From Burkholderiales bacterium (GTDB lineage: Bacteria > Pseudomonadota > Gammaproteobacteria > Burkholderiales > Usitatibacteraceae), in contig JAHCAK010000006.1 in the NCBI GenBank assembly GCA_019634955.1, positions 1 through 64,000 on the forward strand: DNA of 64,000 bases, read 5' to 3'. How positions within the stretch are numbered: position 1 is the first letter of the stretch; each line of letters opens with the position of its first letter. Positions 49,700-58,218 of this stretch are shown piece by piece. The notes under the pieces were generated by a model. It saw only the letters and a program-made list of their open reading frames with translations, had not been told where the DNA came from and did not search any database. Both the position numbers and the translations under genes were made by a program.

Positions 49700-51079
49700 G
49701 TGAACGCCACTTTCTCCCGCCCGATCGCCCATCTCGCCCGCGCCGCCGCGGCTCTCGCCGCAGCAGCCGTGCTCGCCTCCTGCGGCGGCGGCGGGGTGTC
49801 CGCCAATCCATCCCCGATCGTCGACTCGCCCACGCTCACCATCCTGCCCGCCACGGCGGTCATGTACTCGGGGCTGCCGACGACCTTCGTGCTCTCGGGC
49901 GGCACCGGCGCCTACATCGTCGCCTCGAGCAACCAGGCGGTGCTGCCCATTTCCGGCGGCGTGACCGGGCGCTCCGTGACGCTCGTCCCCAACCCGGTGG
50001 CGTCCGACACGAGCGTGACCCTCACCGTGCGCGACACCGGCAACGCGGCGCCGGTGAACGCGACCGTCACGGTGAAGCCCGGCACGGTGAACAACGACCT
50101 CACCATCACGCCCAGCTCGACGCAGGACGCGAGCTGCAGCCCGGCCGTGTGCTCGGGCGGCGACGCCGAGGTGCGCGTGACCATCTCGCAGGGGGGCATC
50201 CCGCTCGCCGCGCGCGGCGTGCGCTTCGAGGCCGTGTCGGGCAGCTTCACCTTCATCGAGGCGCCCCCGCAGGTGCGCTACGAGACGCCCGGCAACCCCG
50301 CCGTGGTGGTGACGACCACCGACGAGACCGGGATCGCGCGCGCGCGGATCCGCGTCACGGCGCTCGCGCCCAGCCAGACGGCGCAGGTGCAGGCGACCGA
50401 CATGCTGAGCGGGGCCTATCGCCGCGCCAATTTCGCCATCGCGCAGTTCAACGGCAACTCGCCCGCCTACTTCACGCTGCCGGCGAGCCTCACCTTCACC
50501 GGGCCCTTCGCCAACGTGTGCGCCTCGCAGGCCTCCGCGTTCGTCTCCGTCTACGGCGGCGTGCCGCCCTACTTCGTCTCCGGCGGCGCGAGCTTCGTCA
50601 CCTACCGCGTGCAGACTCTCGACCCCACCAACCCCGGCAACCGCATCGACCGGAACGGCGGCGCGTTCATCGTGGAGCTGCCAGCCGTGGCCCCGGGCGC
50701 GACGCCGCCCTGCTTCACGGATTTCCCGCTCGGCGTGACCGACAGCACCGGGCGCACGATCACCGTGGTCGTGAGCAGCGCGGCGGGCACGGGCACCGCG
50801 CCCGCGACGCCGGTCGCCGTTTCCACGCCCCCGCCCCAGGCCCTGGTGTGCGGCCAGCAGATCTCGCTGGTGGTGACGGGCGGCACGACGCCGCTCAACG
50901 TGGGCTCCAACCACGAGCGCGTCACTGCCGTGGCGGTCACCGGCTCTGACCGGACCATCACCGTGACCCGCCTGACGGGAGACGGCGCGGTGAATTACCC
51001 CACCGTCGCCCGCATCACCATCACCGACGGCACCACGACCGCGTTCGCGGACGTGGTCGTGCCGGCCAACTGCCCGTGA
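49700..51079 (+). CDS. Secreted lipoprotein with Ig-like repeats, paralogue 1
   Basis: 459 residues from GTG (GAGGA 10 bases upstream). The signal peptide ends in VLASC followed by GGGG, a lipoprotein site with a glycine linker and no Asp at +2, so outer-membrane sorting is expected. The mature protein is Thr/Val/Ala/Ser-rich beta-sheet sequence like bacterial Ig-like (BIG/invasin) repeats, with six cysteines after the lipid site (in SCSPAVCSGG, NVCASQ, PPCFTD, LVCGQQ and the terminal NCP). No catalytic motif. The next gene is a paralogue. An adhesion or surface-structural role is a guess. Confidence 0.75.
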   Translation: MNATFSRPIAHLARAAAALAAAAVLASCGGGGVSANPSPIVDSPTLTILPATAVMYSGLPTTFVLSGGTGAYIVASSNQAVLPISGGVTGRSVTLVPNPVASDTSVTLTVRDTGNAAPVNATVTVKPGTVNNDLTITPSSTQDASCSPAVCSGGDAEVRVTISQGGIPLAARGVRFEAVSGSFTFIEAPPQVRYETPGNPAVVVTTTDETGIARARIRVTALAPSQTAQVQATDMLSGAYRRANFAIAQFNGNSPAYFTLPASLTFTGPFANVCASQASAFVSVYGGVPPYFVSGGASFVTYRVQTLDPTNPGNRIDRNGGAFIVELPAVAPGATPPCFTDFPLGVTDSTGRTITVVVSSAAGTGTAPATPVAVSTPPPQALVCGQQISLVVTGGTTPLNVGSNHERVTAVAVTGSDRTITVTRLTGDGAVNYPTVARITITDGTTTAFADVVVPANCP

Positions 51080-51208
51080 GGCCAATCCCCCGGTGACGGC
51101 CAACTTGCTGATTCGGCAAGGGTTTGTCGAGGGGCTTTCGTCCGGCCCGCCGGCGCCGCGCGACCGGGCACGGTATCTTCGCGCGCCGCTTCCGGCGAAA
51201 ACTACCGC

Positions 51209-51237
51209 TTGCGCTCAACTGCAAGTTGCGCTTTAAT
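51209..51237 (+). promoter_or_regulatory. Candidate promoter of the second lipoprotein gene
   Basis: TTGCGC (-35), a 17-bp spacer and TTTAAT (-10, five of six) lie in the AT-rich part of the 226-base gap. TTGCGCT is repeated at 51209-51215 and 51226-51232. Confidence 0.45.
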
Positions 51238-51305
51238 TATCCGCCATAGCCTGCTGATTTTTTGAGAATTCTGTCGGCAAGGCCCTGGAAAAAGGGGAAA
51301 CCATC

Positions 51306-52652
51306 GTGAATCTCGAGCCGCTGCGTCGCCTGCAATCGAAGTACTCCGCCGCCCTCGTGGCCGCGGCTGCATTCCTCCTCGCCTCCTGCGGCGGCGGTGG
51401 CGCCAGCTCCTCGCCCACCGGCGTGGGCAGCCTGCAGCTCCTGCCCGGCACCGGCTCCATCTACGCCGGCGTGCCCTACACGTTCAACATCGCGGGCGGC
51501 CGAGCGCCGTACCTCGTGACCTCGTCCGAGCCGACGCTGGTCGAGCTCAACTTCACCACGAGCAGCAACCAGTTCACGTTCGTCGCGCGCAACCCCGGCG
51601 TGGTCGACGTGGGCCTCGATCCCGACGAAGTGCCGCGCCGCACGGTCAACATCCAGGTGCGCGACAGCAACGGCGCCTCGATCAGCAACGAGTACAGCGT
51701 CCTGCAGAACTTCTTCACCGGCTACAGCACCTTCTACTCGAGCACCTGCGCGACGGCCGGCACGGGCCCGGCGCCCGAGGCGTGCTCCGGCACGGACACG
51801 ATCGTGAGCTTCTTCCCGGTCTCGCAGGGCACGCTCTACGGCAACCGCGAGTTCCAGCTCGACCGCGTGCGCGGCGACTACTCGTTCGTGCCGGAGCCTC
51901 CCGGCGACACGCCGCAGCTCGTGAACCAGATCCGCATCCGCACCGATCACACCGGCCGCGCCAACGCACGGCTCCGGGTCGCCATCAACGCGCCGACGCA
52001 GATCGCGAGCTACCGCCTCACCGACGTCGCCACGGGCGTCACCACGAACTTCCTTTTCGTGATCGTCCAGCAGGCGCCGATCGGGCTCATCACCGTCCTG
52101 CCCGGCGGTCCGGTGACCTTCACCGGCCCGAACTCGGGCACCTGCGGCTTCGGCTCCTCCGACCAGTTCGTGTTCGACGGCACGCCGCCCTACACGCTCA
52201 CGCCGCCGACCAACGTTCAGGTTTCGCCGACCACGCTCACGACGAACGGCTCGCGCTTCACGATCACCGTCGGCCAGGGCTTCCCGGTCACGGCCTGCCC
52301 GAACGGTTCCGTGATCATCCAGGACGCGCAGGGCCGCATCTCGTCCGTGTCGGTGACCTCTTCGCCGGGCACCACGTCCATCCCGATCACGGTCGCGCCG
52401 CTGCCGCTGCCGGCGCTCACCTGCGCGGTGAACACGACGCAGGCCGCGGTGGTGGGCGGCAACGGCCCGCTGCAGGTGGTCTCCAATCACCCGCGCGTGT
52501 TCGCGACGATCTCCGGCAACGTGCTGAGCGTGCTGCGCGTCGCGAGCGGCGACCTCATCGCGTATCCGACGACGGCGAGCCTCGCCATCACGGACGGCAC
52601 CACGATCGCGGCGACGATCGTCACGGTCACCGTCCCGGCGTCGTGCCCGTGA
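51306..52652 (+). CDS. Secreted lipoprotein with Ig-like repeats, paralogue 2
   Basis: 448 residues from GTG at 51306. The signal peptide ends FLLASC followed by GGGG. Domain plan and cysteine positions match paralogue 1: STC...EACSGTD, SGTCGFG, VTACPNG, LTCAVN and a terminal SCP. The last strand in both reads ITDGTT followed by hydrophobic residues and VPAxCP. It has its own candidate promoter, so the two genes are not obviously one operon. A strong hairpin follows the stop. Function unknown. Confidence 0.75.
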   Translation: MNLEPLRRLQSKYSAALVAAAAFLLASCGGGGASSSPTGVGSLQLLPGTGSIYAGVPYTFNIAGGRAPYLVTSSEPTLVELNFTTSSNQFTFVARNPGVVDVGLDPDEVPRRTVNIQVRDSNGASISNEYSVLQNFFTGYSTFYSSTCATAGTGPAPEACSGTDTIVSFFPVSQGTLYGNREFQLDRVRGDYSFVPEPPGDTPQLVNQIRIRTDHTGRANARLRVAINAPTQIASYRLTDVATGVTTNFLFVIVQQAPIGLITVLPGGPVTFTGPNSGTCGFGSSDQFVFDGTPPYTLTPPTNVQVSPTTLTTNGSRFTITVGQGFPVTACPNGSVIIQDAQGRISSVSVTSSPGTTSIPITVAPLPLPALTCAVNTTQAAVVGGNGPLQVVSNHPRVFATISGNVLSVLRVASGDLIAYPTTASLAITDGTTIAATIVTVTVPASCP

Positions 52653-52680
52653 CCGCCTGAGCCGCCGGCAAGTTCGCGAC

Positions 52681-52706
52681 GACGGGCATCTTTCGGGATG
52701 CCCGTC
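52681..52706 (+). terminator. Hairpin after the second lipoprotein gene
   Basis: A perfect 10-bp stem (GACGGGCATC / GATGCCCGTC) with a six-base loop lies 28 bases after the stop. There is no T-run, so termination may be inefficient or factor-assisted. Confidence 0.5.
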
Positions 52707-52726
52707 TCGCTTCCGCCGCCCGTTTC

Positions 52727-53626
52727 GTGAACACGCCGCCCTTTCCGGTGCCGCGCCCCGTCGTCACGGGGGCCACCGGGTTCGTGGGCGCGCGCGTGGC
52801 CACCCTGCTCGGCGCGCCCGGCACGGCCCGGCTCGGCTCGCCGGGATGGCGCGAGGCGGTCGCGGCTCTCGACCTTTCGGGCGCGACCGTCATCCACCTC
52901 GCGGCGCGCGTCCACGCGCCCGGCGCGACCGAAGCCGAGTTCGACGCCGACAACGTGGCGAAGACGTCGGTGCTCGCGGAAGCCGCGGCCGATGCCGGCG
53001 CCGCGCGATTCGTGTTCGCGAGCACGGTGAAGGTCTTCGGCGAGGAGAGCGGCGCGCGGCCTCTTTCCGGTTCCGACCGCGCCGATCCTCGTGACGCGTA
53101 CGCGCGCTCGAAGTGGCGCGCGGAGCAGGCGCTCGCCGGCATCTCGCGCGCGAGAGGGCTGCCCGTCGTCGTCCTGCGCATTCCGTTCACCTACGGCCCC
53201 GGCGCCGGCGGCAATTTCCGGGCGCTGGCGAGGCTCGCCGACACCGGCTGGTGGCTCCCGCTGGGCGGCATCGCCAATCGCCGCAGCGTCCTGCAGGTCG
53301 ACGACCTCGCGCGGGCCATCGTCACCGCCGCCGGCGCCCCGGGCATCGACGGGCGCACCTACGCCATCGCGCACGGCGAGCCCCTTTCCACCACGCGCCT
53401 GGTCGAGGCGATGCGGCGCGCGCTCGGCCGCCCGCGCCGGCTGGTCGCCGTGCCGCCCGCCCTGCTCGAGGCCGCAGGCGCGCTCGCGGGGCAGGGCGAG
53501 CGTGTCCGTCGCCTCACGCGCTCGCTCGAAGTGGACCCCGCGGCCTTCTCCCGGGACACCGGCTGGGTCGCGCGCGTCGATCTGGAAGACGGCGTGGCCG
53601 GCGCGTTGCGCGGAGCAGCGGCGTGA
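52727..53626 (+). CDS. NAD-dependent sugar epimerase/dehydratase (SDR, GalE/WbpV-like)
   Basis: 299 residues with a GTG start. PVVTGATGFVGARV is the nucleotide-binding motif, the active-site strand reads FVFASTVKVFGEE (S/T), and YARSKWRAEQAL supplies Tyr-x3-Lys. Such proteins adjust or make UDP-N-acetyl amino sugars for O-antigen. The gene starts a three-gene operon with 4-base overlaps (TGA/GTG at 53623, TGA/ATG at 54675) ending in the WbpM-like dehydratase. Confidence 0.87.
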   Translation: MNTPPFPVPRPVVTGATGFVGARVATLLGAPGTARLGSPGWREAVAALDLSGATVIHLAARVHAPGATEAEFDADNVAKTSVLAEAAADAGAARFVFASTVKVFGEESGARPLSGSDRADPRDAYARSKWRAEQALAGISRARGLPVVVLRIPFTYGPGAGGNFRALARLADTGWWLPLGGIANRRSVLQVDDLARAIVTAAGAPGIDGRTYAIAHGEPLSTTRLVEAMRRALGRPRRLVAVPPALLEAAGALAGQGERVRRLTRSLEVDPAAFSRDTGWVARVDLEDGVAGALRGAAA

Positions 53627-54678
53627 GCGGCGCGCTGGCGGCGGCCTTCGCGCTCGCGCTCGCCGCGCTGGCCGCGCTTCGCCGCAGCCCGCTCGCCGGG
53701 CGCCTCGTCGATCACCCCAACGAGCGCAGCCTGCACGACCGGCCGACGCCGCGCATCGGCGGGCTCGGCCTGCTCGCCGGCGCGCTGCCCGTCGCCGCGA
53801 TCGCCGCGCCCGAAGTTGCCGGCATCGCGGCCGTCGCCGCGGCGCTCTCGCTCTTCTCGGCCCTGGACGACGCGCGCTCGCTGCCGGTGGCCTCGCGGCT
53901 CGCCGCGCACCTCGCCGCCGCCGTCCTCGCCGTGGCGATCGCCGGCCCCGCGGCGGGCGGCTGGGCCGCCGCCGCGCTCGCGGTCCTCGCCATCGCCTGG
54001 ATGGCGAACCTCTTCAATTTCATGGACGGCGCGGACGGATTGGCCGGCGGCATGGCCGTCGCGGGCTTCGCCACCCTCGCGGTCGCGGCGGGCGCCGCGG
54101 GCGCCGGCGATCTCGCCGTGCTCGCCGGCGCGCTGGCCGCCGCGAGCCTTGCCTTCCTCGTCTTCAATTTCCCGCCCGCGTCGCTCTTCATGGGCGACGC
54201 GGGCAGCGTCGCGCTGGGCTTTCTCGCCGGCGCCATCGGCTGGGAAGGCGTCGCGCGCGGCCTGTGGCCCGCGTGGCTTCCCCTGCTCGCGTTCTCGCCG
54301 TTCATCGTCGATGCGACCGTGACGCTCCTGCGCCGGCTGGCCGCGCGCGAACCCGTGTGGAAGGCCCACCGCACCCACTACTACCAGCGGCTCGTGACGG
54401 GCGGCTGGAGCCACCGGCGGCTGGCCTTCGCGGCGTGGGCGCTCATGGCGTCCGTGGCGGCGAGCGCGCTCGCCGCGCGGGGAGAGCCCGCCGGGCGGCA
54501 AAGCGCTATACTCGCCGCGTGGGTGCTCGCTTACTTCGCGATCGGCATCGCCATCGATCGCAGGCACCCGCGGGCGCCCGGTGATCCGGGAGCCGCGACG
54601 CAGCATCCGGAGCTCCAGAACAACAATCGCGCACCCAACGCGGCCGCCCCGCGGCCCGGCAGCAGGTCCACGCCATGA
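53623..54678 (+). CDS. WecA/WbpL-type undecaprenyl-phosphate glycosyl-1-phosphate transferase
   Basis: 351 residues with about ten membrane helices. RLVDHPNERSLHDRPTPRIG is the MraY/WecA-family N-terminal signature, LDDARSLP holds the Asp-Asp pair, NFMDGADGLAGG and FMGDAGSVALGF are conserved active-site loops, and the C-terminal loop has KAHRTHYYQRL. It starts glycan assembly by linking a sugar-1-phosphate to undecaprenyl phosphate. The GTG start overlaps the epimerase stop. It may supply the initiation step that the locus at 1-19384 lacks. Confidence 0.92.
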   Translation: MSGALAAAFALALAALAALRRSPLAGRLVDHPNERSLHDRPTPRIGGLGLLAGALPVAAIAAPEVAGIAAVAAALSLFSALDDARSLPVASRLAAHLAAAVLAVAIAGPAAGGWAAAALAVLAIAWMANLFNFMDGADGLAGGMAVAGFATLAVAAGAAGAGDLAVLAGALAAASLAFLVFNFPPASLFMGDAGSVALGFLAGAIGWEGVARGLWPAWLPLLAFSPFIVDATVTLLRRLAAREPVWKAHRTHYYQRLVTGGWSHRRLAFAAWALMASVAASALAARGEPAGRQSAILAAWVLAYFAIGIAIDRRHPRAPGDPGAATQHPELQNNNRAPNAAAPRPGSRSTP

Positions 54679-56543
54679 AGCCCTTCCTACCGGATTTCCA
54701 GGCGGTCGTCGCCCTGGTCCACGACGCCGTCGCGTTCGTTCTCAGCTGGCTCTTCGTCTTCGCGCTGCTGCGCGGCGCGACCAGCCCCGCCGTCGCCGGC
54801 AACATCGTCCTCGCGCTCACCGTCGCCGTGCCGCTGCAGGCGCTGGTGAGCTACCTCTTCGGCGTCTACCAGGGCATCTGGCGCTACACGAGCCTGCCGG
54901 ACGTGCAGCGCATCATCTTCTCCGCGCTCACGGGCACGGTGGGCGTGGCGCTCCTGCTGCACGGGACCGGCCTGGGCGAGGTCCTCACCTACCGCGAGTA
55001 CGCGCTCTACCCGCTCATCCTCGTGGCGATCATGGCCGGCTCGCGCATGGCGGTGCGCTCGTTCAAGGAGTGGAGCCTGTACGGCCGCGGCGCCGAGGGC
55101 GTGCCGGTCGTGATCCTCGGCGCGGGCGATGCGGCCGTGGGGCTGCTCAAGGAGATCTCGCGCAGCCAGGAGTGGCGCGTGGTGGGGCTCCTCGACGACG
55201 ACCCGCAGAAGCGCGGGCGCCTGCTGCACGGCGTGCGCGTGATGGGCGCCCTGGAGGACCTCACGCGTCTCGCCGGCCGCCTCAAGGTGCGCCACGCGAT
55301 CATCGCCATGCCCTCCGTTCCCTACCAGGTGCGCCGCCGCGTGGTGGAGATCTGCAACCGCGCCAAGGTGACGGTGCTCACCGTGCCCACGCTCAACAAC
55401 GTGGCCGGCGGCAAGCTCGCGCCGCCGAAGATCCGCAAGGTCGCGGTCGAGGACCTCATGAAGCGCGAGCCCGTGACGCTCGACGACGCGGGGCTGCACG
55501 AGCTGCTCACCGGCAAGGTGGTGCTGGTCACGGGCGCGGGCGGCTCCATCGGCTCCGAGCTCTGCCGGCAGATCGCGCACTTCCAGCCCTCGATGCTCGT
55601 GCTCTTCGAGCAGAACGAGTACGCGATGTACAAGGTCGACTGGGAGCTGCGCGAGTCCTTCCCCGACATGCCCGTGGCGAGCGTGGTGGGCGACGTGAAG
55701 AACGCCGCGCGCGTGACCCAGGCCATGCACCAGTACTCGCCGTCGATCGTCTTCCACGCCGCGGCCTACAAGCACGTGCCGCTCATGGAAGAGCTCAACT
55801 CGTGGGAAGCCGTGCAGAACAACGTCTACGGCACCTACGTCGTGGCGCGCGCGGCCATCGACTACGGCGTGAGCAAGTTCGTGTTCGTCTCGACCGACAA
55901 GGCGGTGAACCCCACCAACGTGATGGGGGCCACCAAGCGCCTCGCGGAGATGGTGTGCCAGGCGCTGCAGGCCGGCAGCGCGACGCGCTTCGAGATGGTG
56001 CGGTTCGGCAACGTGCTCGGCAGTGCCGGCAGCGTCATCCCGCGCTTCGAGGAGCAGATCAGCCGCGGCGGGCCCGTGACCGTCACCCATCCGGAGATGG
56101 TGCGCTACTTCATGTCGATTCCCGAGGCGGCGCAGCTCGTGCTGCAGGCCGGCTGCATGGGGCTCGGCGGCGAGATCTTCGTGATGGACATGGGCGAGCC
56201 GGTGAAGATCGTCGACCTCGCGCGCGACATGATCCGGCTCTCCGAGCTCTCCGAGGAGGAGATCAGGATCGTCTACACGGGGCTGCGGCCCGGCGAGAAG
56301 CTCTTCGAGGAGCTGCTCGCCGACGACGAGCACACGCGCCCCACGCCGCACCCGAAGCTGCGCGTGGCGAAGGCGCGCGACGCGCAGCCGCGCGAGTGGG
56401 TGGAGGAGCTGGTGGCGTGGCTCACGCAGGAGCGCATCGCCGGCGACACCGAGGTGCGCCGTGACCTCAAGCGCTGGGTGCCGGAGTTCCAGTCGCAGGT
56501 GCGGCCGAAGCTGAAGGCGGTGCCGGGGGCCCGGGCGGCCTGA
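54675..56543 (+). CDS. WbpM/CapD-type UDP-N-acetylglucosamine 4,6-dehydratase (membrane)
   Basis: 622 residues. About four N-terminal membrane helices (to about 130) are followed by a CoA-binding-like domain (VVILGAGDAAVGLLKEI) and a C-terminal SDR domain starting LVTGAGGSIGSELCRQI. The dehydratase active site is in DKAVNPTNVMGATKRLAEM, where Met replaces the usual SDR Tyr, as in this family. The product is a 4-keto-6-deoxy amino sugar nucleotide that aminotransferases such as those at 15821 and 17129 can use. It is the last gene of the operon; tRNA-Arg follows on the other strand. Confidence 0.93.
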   Translation: MKPFLPDFQAVVALVHDAVAFVLSWLFVFALLRGATSPAVAGNIVLALTVAVPLQALVSYLFGVYQGIWRYTSLPDVQRIIFSALTGTVGVALLLHGTGLGEVLTYREYALYPLILVAIMAGSRMAVRSFKEWSLYGRGAEGVPVVILGAGDAAVGLLKEISRSQEWRVVGLLDDDPQKRGRLLHGVRVMGALEDLTRLAGRLKVRHAIIAMPSVPYQVRRRVVEICNRAKVTVLTVPTLNNVAGGKLAPPKIRKVAVEDLMKREPVTLDDAGLHELLTGKVVLVTGAGGSIGSELCRQIAHFQPSMLVLFEQNEYAMYKVDWELRESFPDMPVASVVGDVKNAARVTQAMHQYSPSIVFHAAAYKHVPLMEELNSWEAVQNNVYGTYVVARAAIDYGVSKFVFVSTDKAVNPTNVMGATKRLAEMVCQALQAGSATRFEMVRFGNVLGSAGSVIPRFEEQISRGGPVTVTHPEMVRYFMSIPEAAQLVLQAGCMGLGGEIFVMDMGEPVKIVDLARDMIRLSELSEEEIRIVYTGLRPGEKLFEELLADDEHTRPTPHPKLRVAKARDAQPREWVEELVAWLTQERIAGDTEVRRDLKRWVPEFQSQVRPKLKAVPGARAA

Positions 56544-56568
56544 GGCGGGCCGGGAGGGGGGAATCGGT

Positions 56569-56645
56569 TGGCGCGCCCGACACGATTCGAACGTGCGACC
56601 CCTGCCTTCGGAGGGCAGTACTCTATCCAGCTGAGCTACGGGCGC
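56569..56645 (-). tRNA. tRNA-Arg (anticodon CCG)
   Basis: A complete 77-base tRNA with encoded CCA. The acceptor stem is GCGCCCG/CGGGCGC, the D-loop contains AGCTGGATAG, the anticodon arm is CTGCC-CTCCGAA-GGCAG with CCG at positions 34-36, and the T-arm contains GTTCGAATC. It reads CGG arginine codons. Confidence 0.97.
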
Positions 56646-56719
56646 GTAGGTCGCGGATTCTAAACGATTTCGCCGTCGCCCGTCCAACGAGAGCCGTGAT
56701 TTCCGCGGCCCTCGCGGGC

Positions 56720-56725
56720 TATAAT
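56720..56725 (+). promoter_or_regulatory. -10 element of the cytochrome c gene
   Basis: A perfect TATAAT 47 bases before the ATG at 56773. The -35 region (TGATTT or GTGATT) is poor. Confidence 0.5.
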
Positions 56726-56772
56726 CGCCGCCTGCCCGAGCCGGGCGCGACCCAGGGATCCCCGAGGAAGAC

Positions 56773-57324
56773 ATGACTTTCGAACACTCCCCCGATGCCG
56801 TCGAGAAGGAAATGGAGTCGCACCCCATGGCGCTCGTCACCTGGGTCGTCATCGGCACCGTCGCGCTGGTGGTGGGCATCGTCCTGCTGGCGAAGTTCGC
56901 GGTGGGCGCCTACGGCGGGCGCTCCCTCGAGAACGATCCGGCGATGAAGCCCGAGGCGCTGGCCCAGCGCATCGGCCCCGTCGCGAAGCTGCAGCTCGAA
57001 GGCGCGGCGGAAGTCGCCCCCGCCGCGCAGGCCCCGGCCGCCAAGGTCGCCACCGTGACCCCCGCGCCCGCCGCGGCCGGCAAGCCCGACGGGAAGAAGA
57101 CCTACGACACCGCCTGCATGGCCTGCCACGCCACGGGCGCGGCCAACGCGCCCAAGCTCGGCGACAAGGCCGCGTGGGCGCCGCGCCTCAAGACCGGCGC
57201 GGAGGCGCTCTACGCGAGCGCGCTCAAGGGCAAGGGCGCGATGCCCCCGAAGGGCGGCAACGCGACGCTCACGGACGCGGACGTGAAGGCCGCGGTCGAC
57301 TACCTCGTCGCCGGGTCGAAGTAG
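56773..57324 (+). CDS. Membrane-anchored cytochrome c5-type protein
   Basis: 183 residues. One membrane helix (about 20-45) anchors a Pro/Ala-rich linker and a C-terminal c-type heme domain: the heme site is CMACH in DTACMACHATGAAN, and the sixth ligand is the methionine of GAMPPKGGN. It probably carries electrons to a terminal oxidase on the periplasmic face. GAGGAAGAC directly precedes the ATG. A rho-independent terminator follows. Confidence 0.92.
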   Translation: MTFEHSPDAVEKEMESHPMALVTWVVIGTVALVVGIVLLAKFAVGAYGGRSLENDPAMKPEALAQRIGPVAKLQLEGAAEVAPAAQAPAAKVATVTPAPAAAGKPDGKKTYDTACMACHATGAANAPKLGDKAAWAPRLKTGAEALYASALKGKGAMPPKGGNATLTDADVKAAVDYLVAGSK

Positions 57325-57353
57325 CGCGGGCGCGGCCCGTCCCGCCCCCCGGC

Positions 57354-57380
57354 AAGGGCGATCGACCGGTCGCCCTTTTT
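57354..57380 (+). terminator. Rho-independent terminator after the cytochrome c gene
   Basis: AAGGGCGA / TCGCCCTT form an 8-bp stem with an eight-base loop, followed at once by a run of five T. It lies 30 bases after the cytochrome stop and 17 before apaH. Confidence 0.8.
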
Positions 57381-57396
57381 CGTTTCCGCGCACACG

Positions 57397-58218
57397 ATGG
57401 CCCTCTACGCGATCGGCGACCTGCAAGGCTGCCTCGAGCCCCTCGAGCGCCTGCTGGACGAGATCGCGTTCGACCCCGCGCGCGACCGCGCGTGGTTCAC
57501 CGGCGACCTCGTGAACCGCGGCCCCGACTCGCTGGGCTGCCTGCGCCTCGTGAAGTCGCTGGGCGAGCGCGCCGTGACCGTGCTCGGCAACCACGACCTG
57601 CACCTGCTGTGCGTGGCCGAAGGCATCGAGAAGCCGCGGCCGCGCGACACGCTCGATGCCGTCCTCGCCGCTCCGGACCGCGACGAGCTCCTCGACTGGC
57701 TGCGCCGCCGCCCGCTCATGCACGTGGAAGGCGCCTATGCGATGGTCCACGCGGGGCTCCTGCCGCGGTGGTCCGTGACGAAGGCGCGCGCGCTCGCAGG
57801 CGAGGTCGAGGCGGTGCTGCAGGGCACGGGCTGGCGGCGGTTCCTCTCGCACCTCTACGGCAACCACCCGGAGCGCTGGGACGACGGCCTCGCGGGCGAC
57901 GACCGGTTGCGCGCCATCGTGAACGCGATGACGCGCCTCAGGGTGTGCACGCGCGAGGGCGACATGGATCTCGCGTTCAAGGGCGAGCCGGGGGAGCGCC
58001 CCGCGCACCGCCTCCCCTGGTTCGAGGTGCCGGGGCGCGAGAGCGCGACCCACACGATCGTGTGCGGGCACTGGTCGGCCCTGGGCCTGCGCGTGCAGCC
58101 GAAGCTCGTCGCGCTGGACAGCGGCTGCGTGTGGGGCCGCACCCTCACGGCGATCCGGCTGGGCGATCGGCGCCTCTGGGAAGTGCCCTGCCCGGGTTCG
58201 GCAGGCCGAGAAGGCTAG
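57397..58218 (+). CDS. apaH: Symmetrical bis(5'-nucleosyl)-tetraphosphatase
   Basis: 273 residues. The metallophosphatase motifs are complete: GDLQGCLEPLERLL (GDxxG), FTGDLVNRGPDS (GDxxxRG) and LGNHDLHLL (GNHD), with later histidines in VCGHWSALG. It splits Ap4A into two ADP. The last 74 bases overlap the 3' end of the convergent acyltransferase gene. Confidence 0.96.
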   Translation: MALYAIGDLQGCLEPLERLLDEIAFDPARDRAWFTGDLVNRGPDSLGCLRLVKSLGERAVTVLGNHDLHLLCVAEGIEKPRPRDTLDAVLAAPDRDELLDWLRRRPLMHVEGAYAMVHAGLLPRWSVTKARALAGEVEAVLQGTGWRRFLSHLYGNHPERWDDGLAGDDRLRAIVNAMTRLRVCTREGDMDLAFKGEPGERPAHRLPWFEVPGRESATHTIVCGHWSALGLRVQPKLVALDSGCVWGRTLTAIRLGDRRLWEVPCPGSAGREG

